44,582 bases of DNA from Flavobacteriaceae bacterium CG_4_10_14_3_um_filter_33_47 (GCA_002784145.1 PFKE01000083.1:1-44582), one strand, 5' to 3'. Shown: positions 26,419-35,538, numbered from the stretch's first letter. The notes: a model not told the origin generated them from the sequence alone. A program made the numbers and translations.

Positions 26419-28329
26419 ATGAGAAAAATTAAACAATACGCATTACTGTTAGTAGGGATTCTAATAGTAAATGTAGCAACAGCACAAAAAGCAGAAGCTC
26501 CAGAGCATACTTACGATTTAGGAGCAAATATTAACGAAATGACATTAACCGTTGGAGGCATATTAGTTGCTGCAACCAATGAAGGGTTGGTCGGGATAGA
26601 CCCTAAACAAAGCGTACCTGTTTTTACTTTCAATAACTTCGGAAAATTAAAACCAGAAGAAACAGATTTTATACCTGCATCACCGTATATTGTTGTTTCT
26701 CAAGGTGCAGATTCTAAGTTTGCAGGATTAACCAAAACCAAAAGGGCAGTTATAAACTACATAACAGGAAAAATTATTTTTAATTCTGAAACTGATAACT
26801 GGAATCAAATTTACACCTGTAATGTTGTGTTACCACAAAACAAGTTGATAGTTAGTGGTATTCAAAAAGAAGGCGATAAGTTCGAAAAAATAACTCCTAA
26901 GGTCGCTATTTATGATTTAAGCACTCAAAAACTAGACTATAGTTTCTTTTTAGACAAACCAGGTAGAGTAGGTATGGCGAAAGATTTTAGTGTAACAGGC
27001 GTACCTTTATTGTTAAAAGAATTTTTAATCATACCTACGGCGCAAGGATTAATAGCCAAAAAACACAATGGCGATGATTTATGGGAATGTAAAATTAAAG
27101 GGGTTAATTGGATGGTAGCCGATAAAACAGAAAAAGAAATTTATGGTTTTGAAACGACAGTTAATGGGAAAAACACACGAATCCACAAAATAGGAAGCAA
27201 CGGAGCAGAACTATGGAAAGACGATAGAAAAGTACAAGGAAACGTGTCTAACTTTCAAATTTTACCGCAAGGAATAGCCGTTGTAAGCGATAAAAGCTCA
27301 GGAGGAAGCTCTAGCGTTTTTGCGACTAAAGACGAGTCTGAAATAGCCTTTTTAAGTGCTTCTACAGGTGAAGATTTATGGGAGAAAGCACCAAAAACAA
27401 AAGGGTATGTGCAACATTTTTATGTGCAGGATGATGGTATTTTATTCGGTATTCAACAAGGAGGAATTAATAAAATTTCGTTTGATGGAAATACCTTATT
27501 TAAAAAACCTTTAAAGACTGGCCCAAACATTATGGTTATGGCAGAATCGCCTCAAGGATTGATATACATTACAGGAGAAGATGCTAATATTGTAGATTTA
27601 AAAACTGGCGATCAAGTATGGAACAAACCATTAAAGTATAAAAATTCTGCAGCAGTAGCTTCAACCTTTGACAAAGAAAAAAACAGATATCTTATTGCTG
27701 CCGATGGTGATGTTTATGCCATTGATGCAAATTCTGGTGATGTATCTGAATTTGCAAAAGTCAATTTTGATGAAAAAGAAGTAGCCAACACCATGCAGAT
27801 GCGAAATGGGAATGTTTTTTTAAGTTCATCTCAAAATGTCGCTCTATTGGGGAGCGACGGAAACCAAGTATTCCATGAATATTATAAATCGCCCTCTCAA
27901 AGTGGTTTTGTAAAAGTATTATCTGGAGCGTTGGCAGTAGCCTCAACTGGTTTAGCAATGGCGCATGCTGCCAAAGCAGGTATGAATAGAACTAATTCTT
28001 ATGGAAGTTCCAATGATTTGAGTAATTATAACGACTATGGCAAAGAAAACAAACTTGCTTCCGATATGTTTGCTTCTATAGGAGATGCGGCGTTTGATAT
28101 GATGTCAAAACGTTTTAAAGCCACGGCTGCAACCGAAAATGCTCAGTTTATTCTAACGAAGCTTGATGCAGGTGTAGGATTGGTTAAAGTAAATAAAGAC
28201 ACAGGTAAAGTAGATAAGGAAATTGTGCTTAAAGATAAAAAACCAGAATATCAGGTTGATGAGATTGCTGGCATATTATATTATAAAGCAAACGATAAAA
28301 CTATCTATGCGTACAATCTGCAAAACTAA
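26419..28329 (+). CDS. Exported PQQ-like beta-propeller protein
   Basis: A 636-residue protein with signal peptide (MRKIKQYALLLVGILIVNVATAQ) and repeated propeller blades. The blade signatures include STGEDLWEKAP, LKTGDQVWNKP and YAIDANSGDV, typical of PQQ-like (pyrrolo-quinoline quinone) repeats. No PQQ-dehydrogenase active-site residues are evident, so it is more likely a binding or scaffold propeller. An unusual insertion (about 490-550) contains a small-residue hydrophobic stretch (LSGALAVASTGLAMAHAAKA) and then an N/S/Y-rich stretch. It is followed by a terminator. Confidence 0.82.
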   Translation: MRKIKQYALLLVGILIVNVATAQKAEAPEHTYDLGANINEMTLTVGGILVAATNEGLVGIDPKQSVPVFTFNNFGKLKPEETDFIPASPYIVVSQGADSKFAGLTKTKRAVINYITGKIIFNSETDNWNQIYTCNVVLPQNKLIVSGIQKEGDKFEKITPKVAIYDLSTQKLDYSFFLDKPGRVGMAKDFSVTGVPLLLKEFLIIPTAQGLIAKKHNGDDLWECKIKGVNWMVADKTEKEIYGFETTVNGKNTRIHKIGSNGAELWKDDRKVQGNVSNFQILPQGIAVVSDKSSGGSSSVFATKDESEIAFLSASTGEDLWEKAPKTKGYVQHFYVQDDGILFGIQQGGINKISFDGNTLFKKPLKTGPNIMVMAESPQGLIYITGEDANIVDLKTGDQVWNKPLKYKNSAAVASTFDKEKNRYLIAADGDVYAIDANSGDVSEFAKVNFDEKEVANTMQMRNGNVFLSSSQNVALLGSDGNQVFHEYYKSPSQSGFVKVLSGALAVASTGLAMAHAAKAGMNRTNSYGSSNDLSNYNDYGKENKLASDMFASIGDAAFDMMSKRFKATAATENAQFILTKLDAGVGLVKVNKDTGKVDKEIVLKDKKPEYQVDEIAGILYYKANDKTIYAYNLQN

Positions 28330-28351
28330 ATCTTGTTGTTGAGATTTGTTT

Positions 28352-28392
28352 GATTAGGCGTGATAATACCTTTATTGCGCTTAATCTTTTTT
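28352..28392 (+). terminator. Intrinsic terminator after the propeller gene
   Basis: GATTAGGCG (28352-28360) pairs with CGCTTAATC (28378-28386) with one G-U pair. An inner AATA/TATT stem extends it and a run of six T follows. Confidence 0.72.
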
Positions 28393-28566
28393 AACCATAC
28401 GTTTGTCGAAAAATTAATTGACGTTCAACAATTTAACTTAATTTTAAGATGCTATTAATCAGTTCAAATATTAAACATCAGTTTTTAGAATCAGTAAAAT
28501 GATTTTTATAACTGGTGTTTTTTGTTTGTATTACTTTTTATTTTTATATGATAACAATTTATTTTT

Positions 28567-28854
28567 ATGGAGTTTAATCTTTTGTTTATTGGGTTCTTGT
28601 ATGTACTGATTAGTATTTTGGTAATGTTCAGTATGGTAATCTATAAAAATACACGAAGTTTAAATAAAACCATAAAACAAGAACATACCTTTTTAATGGA
28701 GAATTTAAGGATTGAAAAAGTAATCATGGAAAATAACAATCAAAAAGTAATCTTGGCTGACCATTTTAATGAAACATTTTTTAATAGAATATTTCAAATC
28801 ACCAAAGAACTTCTTTTGCTACAAAAAATGATATTTGAAAAACATATTAATTAA
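28567..28854 (+). CDS. 95-residue single-TM protein before the histidine kinase
   Basis: A short protein with one N-terminal membrane helix (about 3-25) and a charged helical remainder likely to form a coiled coil (about 30-95). No domain is recognised. It starts 238 bases after the propeller gene and ends 4 bases before the histidine kinase start. It is therefore probably co-transcribed with the kinase and could be an accessory to it, but this is inference. Confidence 0.7.
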   Translation: MEFNLLFIGFLYVLISILVMFSMVIYKNTRSLNKTIKQEHTFLMENLRIEKVIMENNNQKVILADHFNETFFNRIFQITKELLLLQKMIFEKHIN

Positions 28855-28858
28855 TTCT

Positions 28859-30814
28859 ATGAAGAGAATACTCACCTTAGTTATTGTAATGCTCTTCGGT
28901 TTAAAGGGTTTTTCACAAAATCAGCAAAAAATCATAGACAGCTTAAAAAGAGAACTTTTAAAACCTGAAAAAGACTCAATCAAAGCAAAAATATATGGTG
29001 ATTTAACTTGGTATTATGCCTCCATTTCAACAGATTCAGCTTTAATATATGGAAAAAAAGCCATGGTTTTGGCCGAAAAACTCCATGATTCTACATTTTT
29101 GGCTCAAACCATTAGCGATAATGGAGTTGTTTATTATTTAAAAGGCGACTATGAAACCTCTGAAAAGCTTTTTAGAAAGTCGTTAAAAATTAGGAACTTG
29201 CAAAAAGATTCCGCTGGAGTAGCCTCATTAAATTTTAAGATTGGAAACATATTCAGTAAAAAAGCACTTTTAGATAGTGCCATGGTTTACTATTTAAAAG
29301 CTTTAGATTTTTATGAAAAAAAGGAAGCCGTAGTTGTAGCTAATTCTCTTAAAAGCAATATAGGAACCATTTACATGACCTTGAAAAATTACAATAAAGC
29401 CTTAGAGTACTTTAACGAAAATATTGAGTTTTTCAAAAATAGCGATCAACAAGAATTTCTTGGGAATGCTCTAGTTAATAAGGCGACAGTTTATTTATAT
29501 AAAAAAGATACAGTACAAGCCATTTTTAATTTAAAAAAGGGTATTGAAGCTTCAGAAATGGCCAATGCATATCCAACACTTGGATCTGCTTATAATAATT
29601 TAGGAACTATCTATAATAATAAAAAAGATTTTCAGCAGGCAAAAAAGTACATTTTAAAGTCTATTGAAATTAGAGAAAAGGCTAATTTAAAAACCGAACT
29701 GGAAAGTTCTAAGCTTACATTGGCTGGCATATATAACGAACTTGGTGAGTTTAAAAAATCAAAACCACTGTTATTGCAAAACTTAAAAGTTTTTGAAAAA
29801 GAAGAATTATTAGACAAGCTTTTACTAACTTATTTACAACTTATACCGGTATTTGCTTATGAGGCTAAACCAGATAGTGTGTCTTTTTACACAAATAAGT
29901 ACATAAAAACTCAAGAAGTTTATGCGCAAGAGAACATGCAAACTATAACCAGTGAGCTAGAAACCAAATACCAAACAGAAAAAAAAGAACGTGAAATTCT
30001 TGCACAACGCGCCAATATTGCTGAAAAAGAGCTCAATATTAACAGGAAAAACACTCAGATTATAGGTCTTGTAATTTTAGCTGTTGTATTGTCATTTTTA
30101 GGATATTTACTGTATAACCAACAAAAACTAAAACATATACAACTTAAAAAAGAAAGTGAGTTAAAGGAAGCCTTGATTAAAATTGAAACCCAAAATAAAT
30201 TGCAAGAACAACGCTTGAGAATTTCAAGAGATTTACACGATAATATAGGAGCCCAATTAACTTTTATCATTTCGTCAATAGATAATCTACAGTACGGATT
30301 TAAGATCAATAACGAAAAGCTAACCAATAAACTTTCAAACATCAGTGCCTTCACAAAAGAAACTATTTATGAATTACGCGATACCATTTGGGCTATGAAT
30401 AAAAGTAAAATTTCTTTTGAAGATTTACAGGTTAGAACCTCAAATTTTGTTGATAAAGCAAATAGTATTTCAAAAGACACCAATTTTGAATTTATTTTAG
30501 ATCGAAGTATAACCAACCAAACCGTTCTAACCTCTATTCAAGGAATGAATATATACCGAATTATTCAAGAAGCGGTCAATAATTCCTTAAAATATTCTGA
30601 AGCTAAAAACATAAAAGTAGCATTTAAAAAACTAGAAAACACTTTACAGATTAGTATCACAGATGATGGAAAGGGATTTGATATAGAAACTGTTGAAATG
30701 GGTAACGGACTTAATAATATTAAAAAGCGTGCACATGACATTTCAGCCATTATCAACATAAATTCTAAACTCGAAGAGGGAACAAGTATACAGTTATTGT
30801 TTTCGTTGGCCTAA
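28859..30814 (+). CDS. TPR-containing sensor histidine kinase, NarL-partner (HisKA_3) type
   Basis: About 651 residues from ATG 28859; an upstream in-frame TTG at 28835 overlaps the previous gene and is unlikely. The order is signal peptide, periplasmic tetratricopeptide repeats (about 35-370, with Asn/Tyr-rich TPR helices such as YNKALEYFNENIEFF), transmembrane helix (about 399-418), HisKA_3 dimerisation domain with RISRDLHDNIGAQL (His460 as phospho-acceptor), and HATPase with EAVNNSLKYSEA (N box), DDGKGFD (G1 box) and GLNNIKKRA. The response regulator at 32230 is its probable partner, with one T9SS gene between them. The periplasmic TPR suggests it senses a protein or peptide. Confidence 0.93.
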   Translation: MKRILTLVIVMLFGLKGFSQNQQKIIDSLKRELLKPEKDSIKAKIYGDLTWYYASISTDSALIYGKKAMVLAEKLHDSTFLAQTISDNGVVYYLKGDYETSEKLFRKSLKIRNLQKDSAGVASLNFKIGNIFSKKALLDSAMVYYLKALDFYEKKEAVVVANSLKSNIGTIYMTLKNYNKALEYFNENIEFFKNSDQQEFLGNALVNKATVYLYKKDTVQAIFNLKKGIEASEMANAYPTLGSAYNNLGTIYNNKKDFQQAKKYILKSIEIREKANLKTELESSKLTLAGIYNELGEFKKSKPLLLQNLKVFEKEELLDKLLLTYLQLIPVFAYEAKPDSVSFYTNKYIKTQEVYAQENMQTITSELETKYQTEKKEREILAQRANIAEKELNINRKNTQIIGLVILAVVLSFLGYLLYNQQKLKHIQLKKESELKEALIKIETQNKLQEQRLRISRDLHDNIGAQLTFIISSIDNLQYGFKINNEKLTNKLSNISAFTKETIYELRDTIWAMNKSKISFEDLQVRTSNFVDKANSISKDTNFEFILDRSITNQTVLTSIQGMNIYRIIQEAVNNSLKYSEAKNIKVAFKKLENTLQISITDDGKGFDIETVEMGNGLNNIKKRAHDISAIININSKLEEGTSIQLLFSLA

Positions 30815-30888
30815 AAAATACGACAAATAGCGTATGGTTTCATAAAGCATTTTTAGTGATTTTTACTAAAATTCTAAAAATGATTATT

Positions 30889-32178
30889 ATGAAAAAATCA
30901 CTACTCTTACTAATATTGTTCAATGTCTCTTTATGTGTTTATGCGCAATGGCAACCAACAGGTATTTCAACCAATACTATTGAAGGGATTTACAACGTAG
31001 CTAGCCATAATGGAGAACTTTTTGCATCAGTAAATACAGCTGGATTTATAAAATCAACAGATAATGGTTCTTCTTGGAATCCTGTTGGGCAAACGGGTTT
31101 TGTAACAAATGAAAATAGTCGTAGGGTAACACACATCCAATCTACAGGAACAGCTCTTTATGTGGTTACATTCTATGCAAACACTGCATCGTCTATGATA
31201 TATAAATCTCTTGATAATGGACAGACTTTTGTGCCCGATGTAACTGGAATTCCAACAAATTCTGGCGAGATTGTTGATGTTGATTATTTTTATAGTCATA
31301 ATGATTATTTGGTAGCAGTTGTTAATTCTGGAAATTACATCAAACATGTTAATGATGCTTCATGGCAAAGGAACAACAATGCTAGTACCGAGTTTTCTGA
31401 ACATTTTGCTTTTTATGGAAGTAAATTTTATGCTTGGGGAAGTTATCATTTGGGAACATCAACAGACAATGGACAGACATGGACATTTGCTGGAGACGCA
31501 AATTTGCCTCCTTATTTTTTAGCAAATAATTTAACTGTAAATCCAGATTCTGGTCGGATTTATGTCTCAGGCAGAAGTTTGTTTAATTATGATCAAAAAT
31601 TGTTATACACTGATAATGAAGGGGTAAGTTGGACAGATATTGATATCTCAAGTCATTTATCAAACAATTGGATAGGTGTTGCCCAAAGCATTCAGGAACT
31701 ATTTGTAAAAGGTAGTTATGTTCAATTTTCATTGGACAATAATGGCAATCCATCAGTTCCAGATATTTTTGTTAGTACAGATGGAGGTGTTAATTTTACA
31801 GCAGATGTCCTGGGTTTACCATCAAATTCAAGTGGTACAACAACAGCTGTAAAATTTGTTTTACACAATAATAATTTGTTTATGGCACTTAATTTTATAG
31901 ATATTTATAGAAAACCTTTTTCAACATTGTCAATTGATAAGGTTACTCAAAGTCTCGATGTCTTAATCTATCCAAATCCTTCAAACGGTATTTTTAATTT
32001 TAAATTTAATAGTCCAATTAAACAAATACAGGTTTTTAATGTTCAAGGCACATTGATACAATCTATTGAAAGTAATATGTCAATGGAATCCATTAAAATT
32101 GATGAAAAAGGTATTTATTTTGTTAAAATAATAAATGCAAATATTCACGCAACAATAAAAAAAGTAATTAGAAACTAG
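30889..32178 (+). CDS. T9SS-secreted Asp-box (BNR) repeat protein
   Basis: About 429 residues from the second of two ATGs (30880 and 30889), giving signal peptide MKKSLLLLILFNVSLCVYAQ. The body contains at least five Asp-box-like turns (STDNGSSW, SLDNGQTF, STDNGQTW, TDNEGVSW, STDGGVNF), which points to a sialidase/VPS10-type propeller. The C-terminus (about the last 75 residues) is a type A T9SS sorting domain: VLIYPNPSNGIFNFKF, GTLIQSI, KGIYFVKI and a basic end. So it should be exported by the type IX system and attached or released at the surface. It lies between a histidine kinase and its response regulator. Confidence 0.9.
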   Translation: MKKSLLLLILFNVSLCVYAQWQPTGISTNTIEGIYNVASHNGELFASVNTAGFIKSTDNGSSWNPVGQTGFVTNENSRRVTHIQSTGTALYVVTFYANTASSMIYKSLDNGQTFVPDVTGIPTNSGEIVDVDYFYSHNDYLVAVVNSGNYIKHVNDASWQRNNNASTEFSEHFAFYGSKFYAWGSYHLGTSTDNGQTWTFAGDANLPPYFLANNLTVNPDSGRIYVSGRSLFNYDQKLLYTDNEGVSWTDIDISSHLSNNWIGVAQSIQELFVKGSYVQFSLDNNGNPSVPDIFVSTDGGVNFTADVLGLPSNSSGTTTAVKFVLHNNNLFMALNFIDIYRKPFSTLSIDKVTQSLDVLIYPNPSNGIFNFKFNSPIKQIQVFNVQGTLIQSIESNMSMESIKIDEKGIYFVKIINANIHATIKKVIRN

Positions 32179-32229
32179 CCGGGTTTAATTAAAAATATTA
32201 CTTTCAAAACTTAATATCTGCTTTTAAAA

Positions 32230-32874
32230 ATGAACATTAAAATAGCCATCGTTGATGATAATTCTTTTTTAATAACTGCAGTTAAAGAAAAATTGTCTTT
32301 TTTTGATGATTTGCAGATTAAGTTTACGGCTTTAAATGGAGCAGAATTGTTAACCATGTTAAGTAATAATCATAACATTGATGTTATTTTAATGGATATA
32401 GAAATGCCAGTTTTAAACGGTATTGAAACCACAGAAATTGTTAAGCAAAAATACCCTCACATCAAAATTATCATGCTCACTGTTTTTGATAATGACGAAC
32501 ATATTTTTAACGCCATAAAAGCTGGAGCCGATGGGTATTTGCTAAAAGAAATAAATGCTAAAGATTTACATGAAGGTCTTTTAGATACTATAAATGGCGG
32601 AGCGGCCATGAATCCATCCATAGCCATGAAAACATTAAAATTGCTTAGAAATCCTGTCGATTTTGATGATGAAAAGGAAGATATAAAACTATCTGAAAGA
32701 GAAATTCAAGTACTTGAACAATTAAGTAAAGGGTTAAGTTACAATATTATTGCCGACAACCTTTTTCTGTCTACTGGAACCATCAGAAAGCATATTGAAA
32801 ATATTTACAAGAAGCTTCAAGTACACAATAAGCTTGAAGCTGTAGCAAAGGCAAAAAGAAATAATTTAATATAA
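32230..32874 (+). CDS. NarL/LuxR-type response regulator
   Basis: A 214-residue two-component regulator. The receiver domain (about 1-120) has DD at 9-10, Asp56 in VILMDIEMPV as phospho-acceptor, and Lys in GYLLKE. The LuxR-type helix-turn-helix (about 150-214) shows LSEREIQVLEQLSKGLSYN and ISTGTIRKHIENI-like recognition helices. It is the likely partner of the HisKA_3 kinase at 28859. It ends with a long hairpin terminator. Confidence 0.96.
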   Translation: MNIKIAIVDDNSFLITAVKEKLSFFDDLQIKFTALNGAELLTMLSNNHNIDVILMDIEMPVLNGIETTEIVKQKYPHIKIIMLTVFDNDEHIFNAIKAGADGYLLKEINAKDLHEGLLDTINGGAAMNPSIAMKTLKLLRNPVDFDDEKEDIKLSEREIQVLEQLSKGLSYNIIADNLFLSTGTIRKHIENIYKKLQVHNKLEAVAKAKRNNLI

Positions 32875-32950
32875 CCATAAATTAAACTTCAGGTAATATA
32901 AAAACAATCTGTAAGAATTAATTTTATGCTAACAAGAATTAGTTTAGTTT

Positions 32951-32998
32951 AAACATTAGTTAGGCCTTTTATGTCGAAGGAAACTAATGTTTTTTTTA
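32951..32998 (+). terminator. Intrinsic terminator after the response regulator gene
   Basis: AAACATTAGTT (32951-32961) pairs with AACTAATGTTT (32982-32992), and an inner CCTT/AAGG stem lies in the loop. A T-run follows to 32998. It also lies just downstream of the convergent rhodanese gene. Confidence 0.75.
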
Positions 32999-33012
32999 TG
33001 TTTATAGTGAAA

Positions 33013-33318
33013 TTATAATTTACTCTTCAAACTTAACCAACCACCACCATTAATGGTTTCAATGCCGTAACTGTTTAAAATGCTTGCTGCACTTGCAGAT
33101 CGCATACCGCTAGCACAACAAACAATAACGGGTTTGTTAAGTTTTTTTATCGAATTAATTTGAGTATTAATATTCTGTAAAGGCATGTTTTTTGAACCTG
33201 GAATGGCTCCTTGAGTAAACTCAGCTTTTGTTCTTACATCAATTATTACAGCACCTCTAGATTGAAAGTCCTTAATTTTATCTGTTTTATTTTTTGTTAG
33301 AAAATCAAATAATCCCAT
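33013..33318 (-). CDS. Rhodanese-like sulfurtransferase, single domain
   Basis: A 101-residue one-domain rhodanese. It shows IIDVRTKAEF (about 25-34), GAIPGSKNMPL and the active-site loop VCCASGMRS with Cys68 as persulfide-carrying nucleophile. The six-residue loop CASGMR suits sulfur (not phosphate) substrates. No signal peptide is visible, so it looks cytoplasmic. The family moves sulfane sulfur from thiosulfate or persulfide donors to cyanide or thiols. Its promoter carries the same operator as the SQR-like gene, which supports a joint role in sulfide oxidation. Confidence 0.93.
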   Translation of the reverse strand: MGLFDFLTKNKTDKIKDFQSRGAVIIDVRTKAEFTQGAIPGSKNMPLQNINTQINSIKKLNKPVIVCCASGMRSASAASILNSYGIETINGGGWLSLKSKL

Positions 33319-33335
33319 ATCTTAAAATTTTACTG

Positions 33336-33380
33336 CAAATTACTCTTTTTAATTTTGAATAGAATGTAACATGAGTTACA
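33336..33380 (-). promoter_or_regulatory. Promoter with Crp/Fnr-like inverted-repeat operator upstream of rhodanese
   Basis: Minus-strand reading gives TGTAACTCATGTTACA (33365-33380), a perfect 6-4-6 palindrome. GTAATTTG follows (33336-33343), a -7 element with TA one base closer to TTTG than the consensus. The centre at 33372.5 is 36.5 bases from the last G, the same as at the other three promoters. Confidence 0.75.
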
Positions 33381-33429
33381 ATATGATTTTTTACTATCTT
33401 CATGCTTTAAAATTAAAATATATTTTTTA

Positions 33430-33798
33430 ATGATTTTAGGTTTAAGAACTACTATATATAAAGTACATAACTTAGAAAAGGCAAAAGCTTGGTATGCTAA
33501 GGCTTTTCAAACTAGCCCATATTTTGATGAACCTTTTTATGTAGGTTTTAACATTAAAGGCTATGAACTTGGTTTGCTACCTGAAGAGCATAAAACAGAA
33601 AAAGGTGAAGGCGTCTTGTCATATTGGGGCGTTGAAGATATATTCAACACCTACACTCGTTTAATCAATTTAGGAGCAAAACCCCATGAAGCACCTGTAA
33701 ATGTTGGCGGAGAACTTATGGTGGCAACCGTATATGATCCTTGGCAGAATGTATTGGGAATTATTTATAACCCAGAATTCCAATTAGAAAATGAATAA
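33430..33798 (+). CDS. VOC (glyoxalase/bleomycin-resistance fold) family protein
   Basis: A 122-residue one-domain VOC protein. Its N-terminus shows TIYKVHNLEKAKAWYAKAF (about 8-26), and the domain ends with VATVYDPWQNVLGIIYNPEF (about 97-116), a common order of this fold. Metal ligands are not clear. The gene overlaps the next gene (threonine dehydratase-like) by 8 bases, so they are translated together. The substrate is unknown. Confidence 0.88.
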   Translation: MILGLRTTIYKVHNLEKAKAWYAKAFQTSPYFDEPFYVGFNIKGYELGLLPEEHKTEKGEGVLSYWGVEDIFNTYTRLINLGAKPHEAPVNVGGELMVATVYDPWQNVLGIIYNPEFQLENE

Positions 33799-34726
33799 AG
33801 AAATTCTTTTACAAGTCCACACGCGCATCAAGCCATACATTCATAGAACACCTGTCCTTACTTCGCAATTAATAAATGACATGGTTCAAGCCAAGGTTTT
33901 TTTTAAATGTGAAAATTTTCAAAAAATGGGCGCATTTAAAATGCGAGGTGCAGCAAATGCTATTTTAAGTTTGTCTAGTGATGAACAAGCAAAAGGAGTT
34001 GTAACACATTCCTCTGGTAATTTTGCTCAAGCCTTAGCATTGGCTGCTAAAAAAATTGGAGTTAAGGCTTATATTGTAATGCCAAAAAATGCACCTCAGG
34101 TTAAAAAAAATGCCGTAAAAACTTATGAAGGAGAAATCATAGAATGTGATTCAAATCCAATAGCACGTGAAGAAATGGCGGTAAAAGTTCAAAAGGAAAC
34201 AGGTGCAAAATTTATTCATCCATCTAATGATGATGCCGTTATTTATGGTCAAGGAACAGCTGCGATGGAGTTGCTGGAAAATTATCCAGATTTAGATTAT
34301 ATATTTTCTCCTGTTGGCGGTGGCGGTTTAATAGCTGGAACTGCTTTGGCTGCACATTATTTTTCAAAATATTGTAAAGTTATTGGTGGTGAACCAATAA
34401 ATGCAGATGATGCCTATCGGTCTTTATTAAGTGGAAAGATTGAGTTAAACGATTCTACAGATACCATTGCCGATGGTTTAAGAACAAATTTAGGCGATAG
34501 AAATTTTCCCATCATTAAAAAGTATGTTGAAAAAATTATGAGGGTTGAAGAAGAAGAAATTATTGCAGCCATGAAGCTTATCTGGGAGCGAATGAAGATT
34601 ATTATTGAACCCTCAAGTGCTGTTGCTTTTGCTGCTTTATTAAAGAACAAAAGTGATTATAAAAACAAAAATATTGGAATCATTATTTCTGGAGGTAATG
34701 TTGATATTGCAAATCTTCCTTTTTAA
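33791..34726 (+). CDS. Threonine dehydratase / serine racemase-like PLP enzyme
   Basis: A 311-residue fold-type II PLP enzyme. Lys50 in GAFKMRGA forms the Schiff base. The SSGNFAQA block and the glycine loop VGGGGLIAG (phosphate binding) are present. There is no C-terminal ACT regulatory domain, so it fits catabolic threonine dehydratase or serine racemase rather than the biosynthetic IlvA. It is coupled by an 8-base overlap to the VOC gene. Reaction: deamination of threonine/serine to 2-oxobutanoate/pyruvate, or serine racemisation. Confidence 0.9.
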   Translation: MNKEILLQVHTRIKPYIHRTPVLTSQLINDMVQAKVFFKCENFQKMGAFKMRGAANAILSLSSDEQAKGVVTHSSGNFAQALALAAKKIGVKAYIVMPKNAPQVKKNAVKTYEGEIIECDSNPIAREEMAVKVQKETGAKFIHPSNDDAVIYGQGTAAMELLENYPDLDYIFSPVGGGGLIAGTALAAHYFSKYCKVIGGEPINADDAYRSLLSGKIELNDSTDTIADGLRTNLGDRNFPIIKKYVEKIMRVEEEEIIAAMKLIWERMKIIIEPSSAVAFAALLKNKSDYKNKNIGIIISGGNVDIANLPF

Positions 34727-34785
34727 CAATCAATGATCTGCTTAAACTTAAATACAATTCTTAATTTTATCGAGAAATAAAACTT

Positions 34786-35538
34786 ATGAATAATCCATAT
34801 GTAAAATTAATAGTTGAAAATGGTGTAGGCTACATCACCTTTTTTCATCCCAATAGAAACTCTATGCCTAGCGACATATTGATTCTTTTAGAGAAAGCAA
34901 TTTTAGAAGCAGGAAACCATGAAGATGTGACTGTAATTGTGTTAAAAAGTGGCGGCGATAGAACGTTTTGTGCTGGTGCCAGTTTTAATGAGGTTGTAAC
35001 TATTCAGGATGAAAAGTCAGGAATGCAGTTTTTCTCAGGTTTTGCTAACGTCATTAATGCTATGAGAAAATGTCCAAAGTTGATTATCGGTCGTGTTCAA
35101 GGAAAAGCCGTAGGAGGTGGCGTTGGTTTAGCTGCCGCAACTGATTATTGTTTGGCAACAAAACATGCATCCATACGATTAAGCGAGTTAAGTATTGGAA
35201 TAGGTCCTTTTGTTATAGAACCAGCTGTTTCAAGAAAAATTGGTAAAATGGCTATGTCTGAAATGACTATTGATGCGGAATCATTTTTTTCTCACGAATA
35301 TGCAAAAGATAAAGGCTTGTATGCCGAAGTTTTTGAAACCACAGAAGCCTTAGATGAAGCTGTAAAACTATTAGCCGAAAAACTGGCAAATTATAATCCA
35401 GAGGCCTTAAATGAAATGAAAAAAATCTTTTGGGAAAACACATCTCATTGGGATTCTTTACTATTGGAACGGGCAAAAATTAGCGGTAAATTGGTATTAA
35501 GTGAGTTTACCAAAAACACTTTGAAACGATTCAGATAG
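34786..35538 (+). CDS. Enoyl-CoA hydratase/isomerase family protein
   Basis: A 250-residue crotonase-family enzyme. The oxyanion-hole segments RTFCAGASF (about 64-72) and GKAVGGGVGLAAATDY (about 106-121) are present, and LSELSIGIGPFVIEPAV (about 134-150) supplies the usual acidic active-site position. The substrate is not clear; a hydratase of a branched or aromatic acyl-CoA is possible. It is followed by a convergent aromatic amino acid hydroxylase gene 4 bases away. A distant AT-rich TAATTTTA at 34762-34769 might be its -7 element. Confidence 0.88.
   Translation: MNNPYVKLIVENGVGYITFFHPNRNSMPSDILILLEKAILEAGNHEDVTVIVLKSGGDRTFCAGASFNEVVTIQDEKSGMQFFSGFANVINAMRKCPKLIIGRVQGKAVGGGVGLAAATDYCLATKHASIRLSELSIGIGPFVIEPAVSRKIGKMAMSEMTIDAESFFSHEYAKDKGLYAEVFETTEALDEAVKLLAEKLANYNPEALNEMKKIFWENTSHWDSLLLERAKISGKLVLSEFTKNTLKRFR

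Noticed and set aside
28835-28858. TTG start for the histidine kinase
   Set aside because: It would overlap the previous gene and add residues before the signal peptide; ATG 28859 is the natural start.
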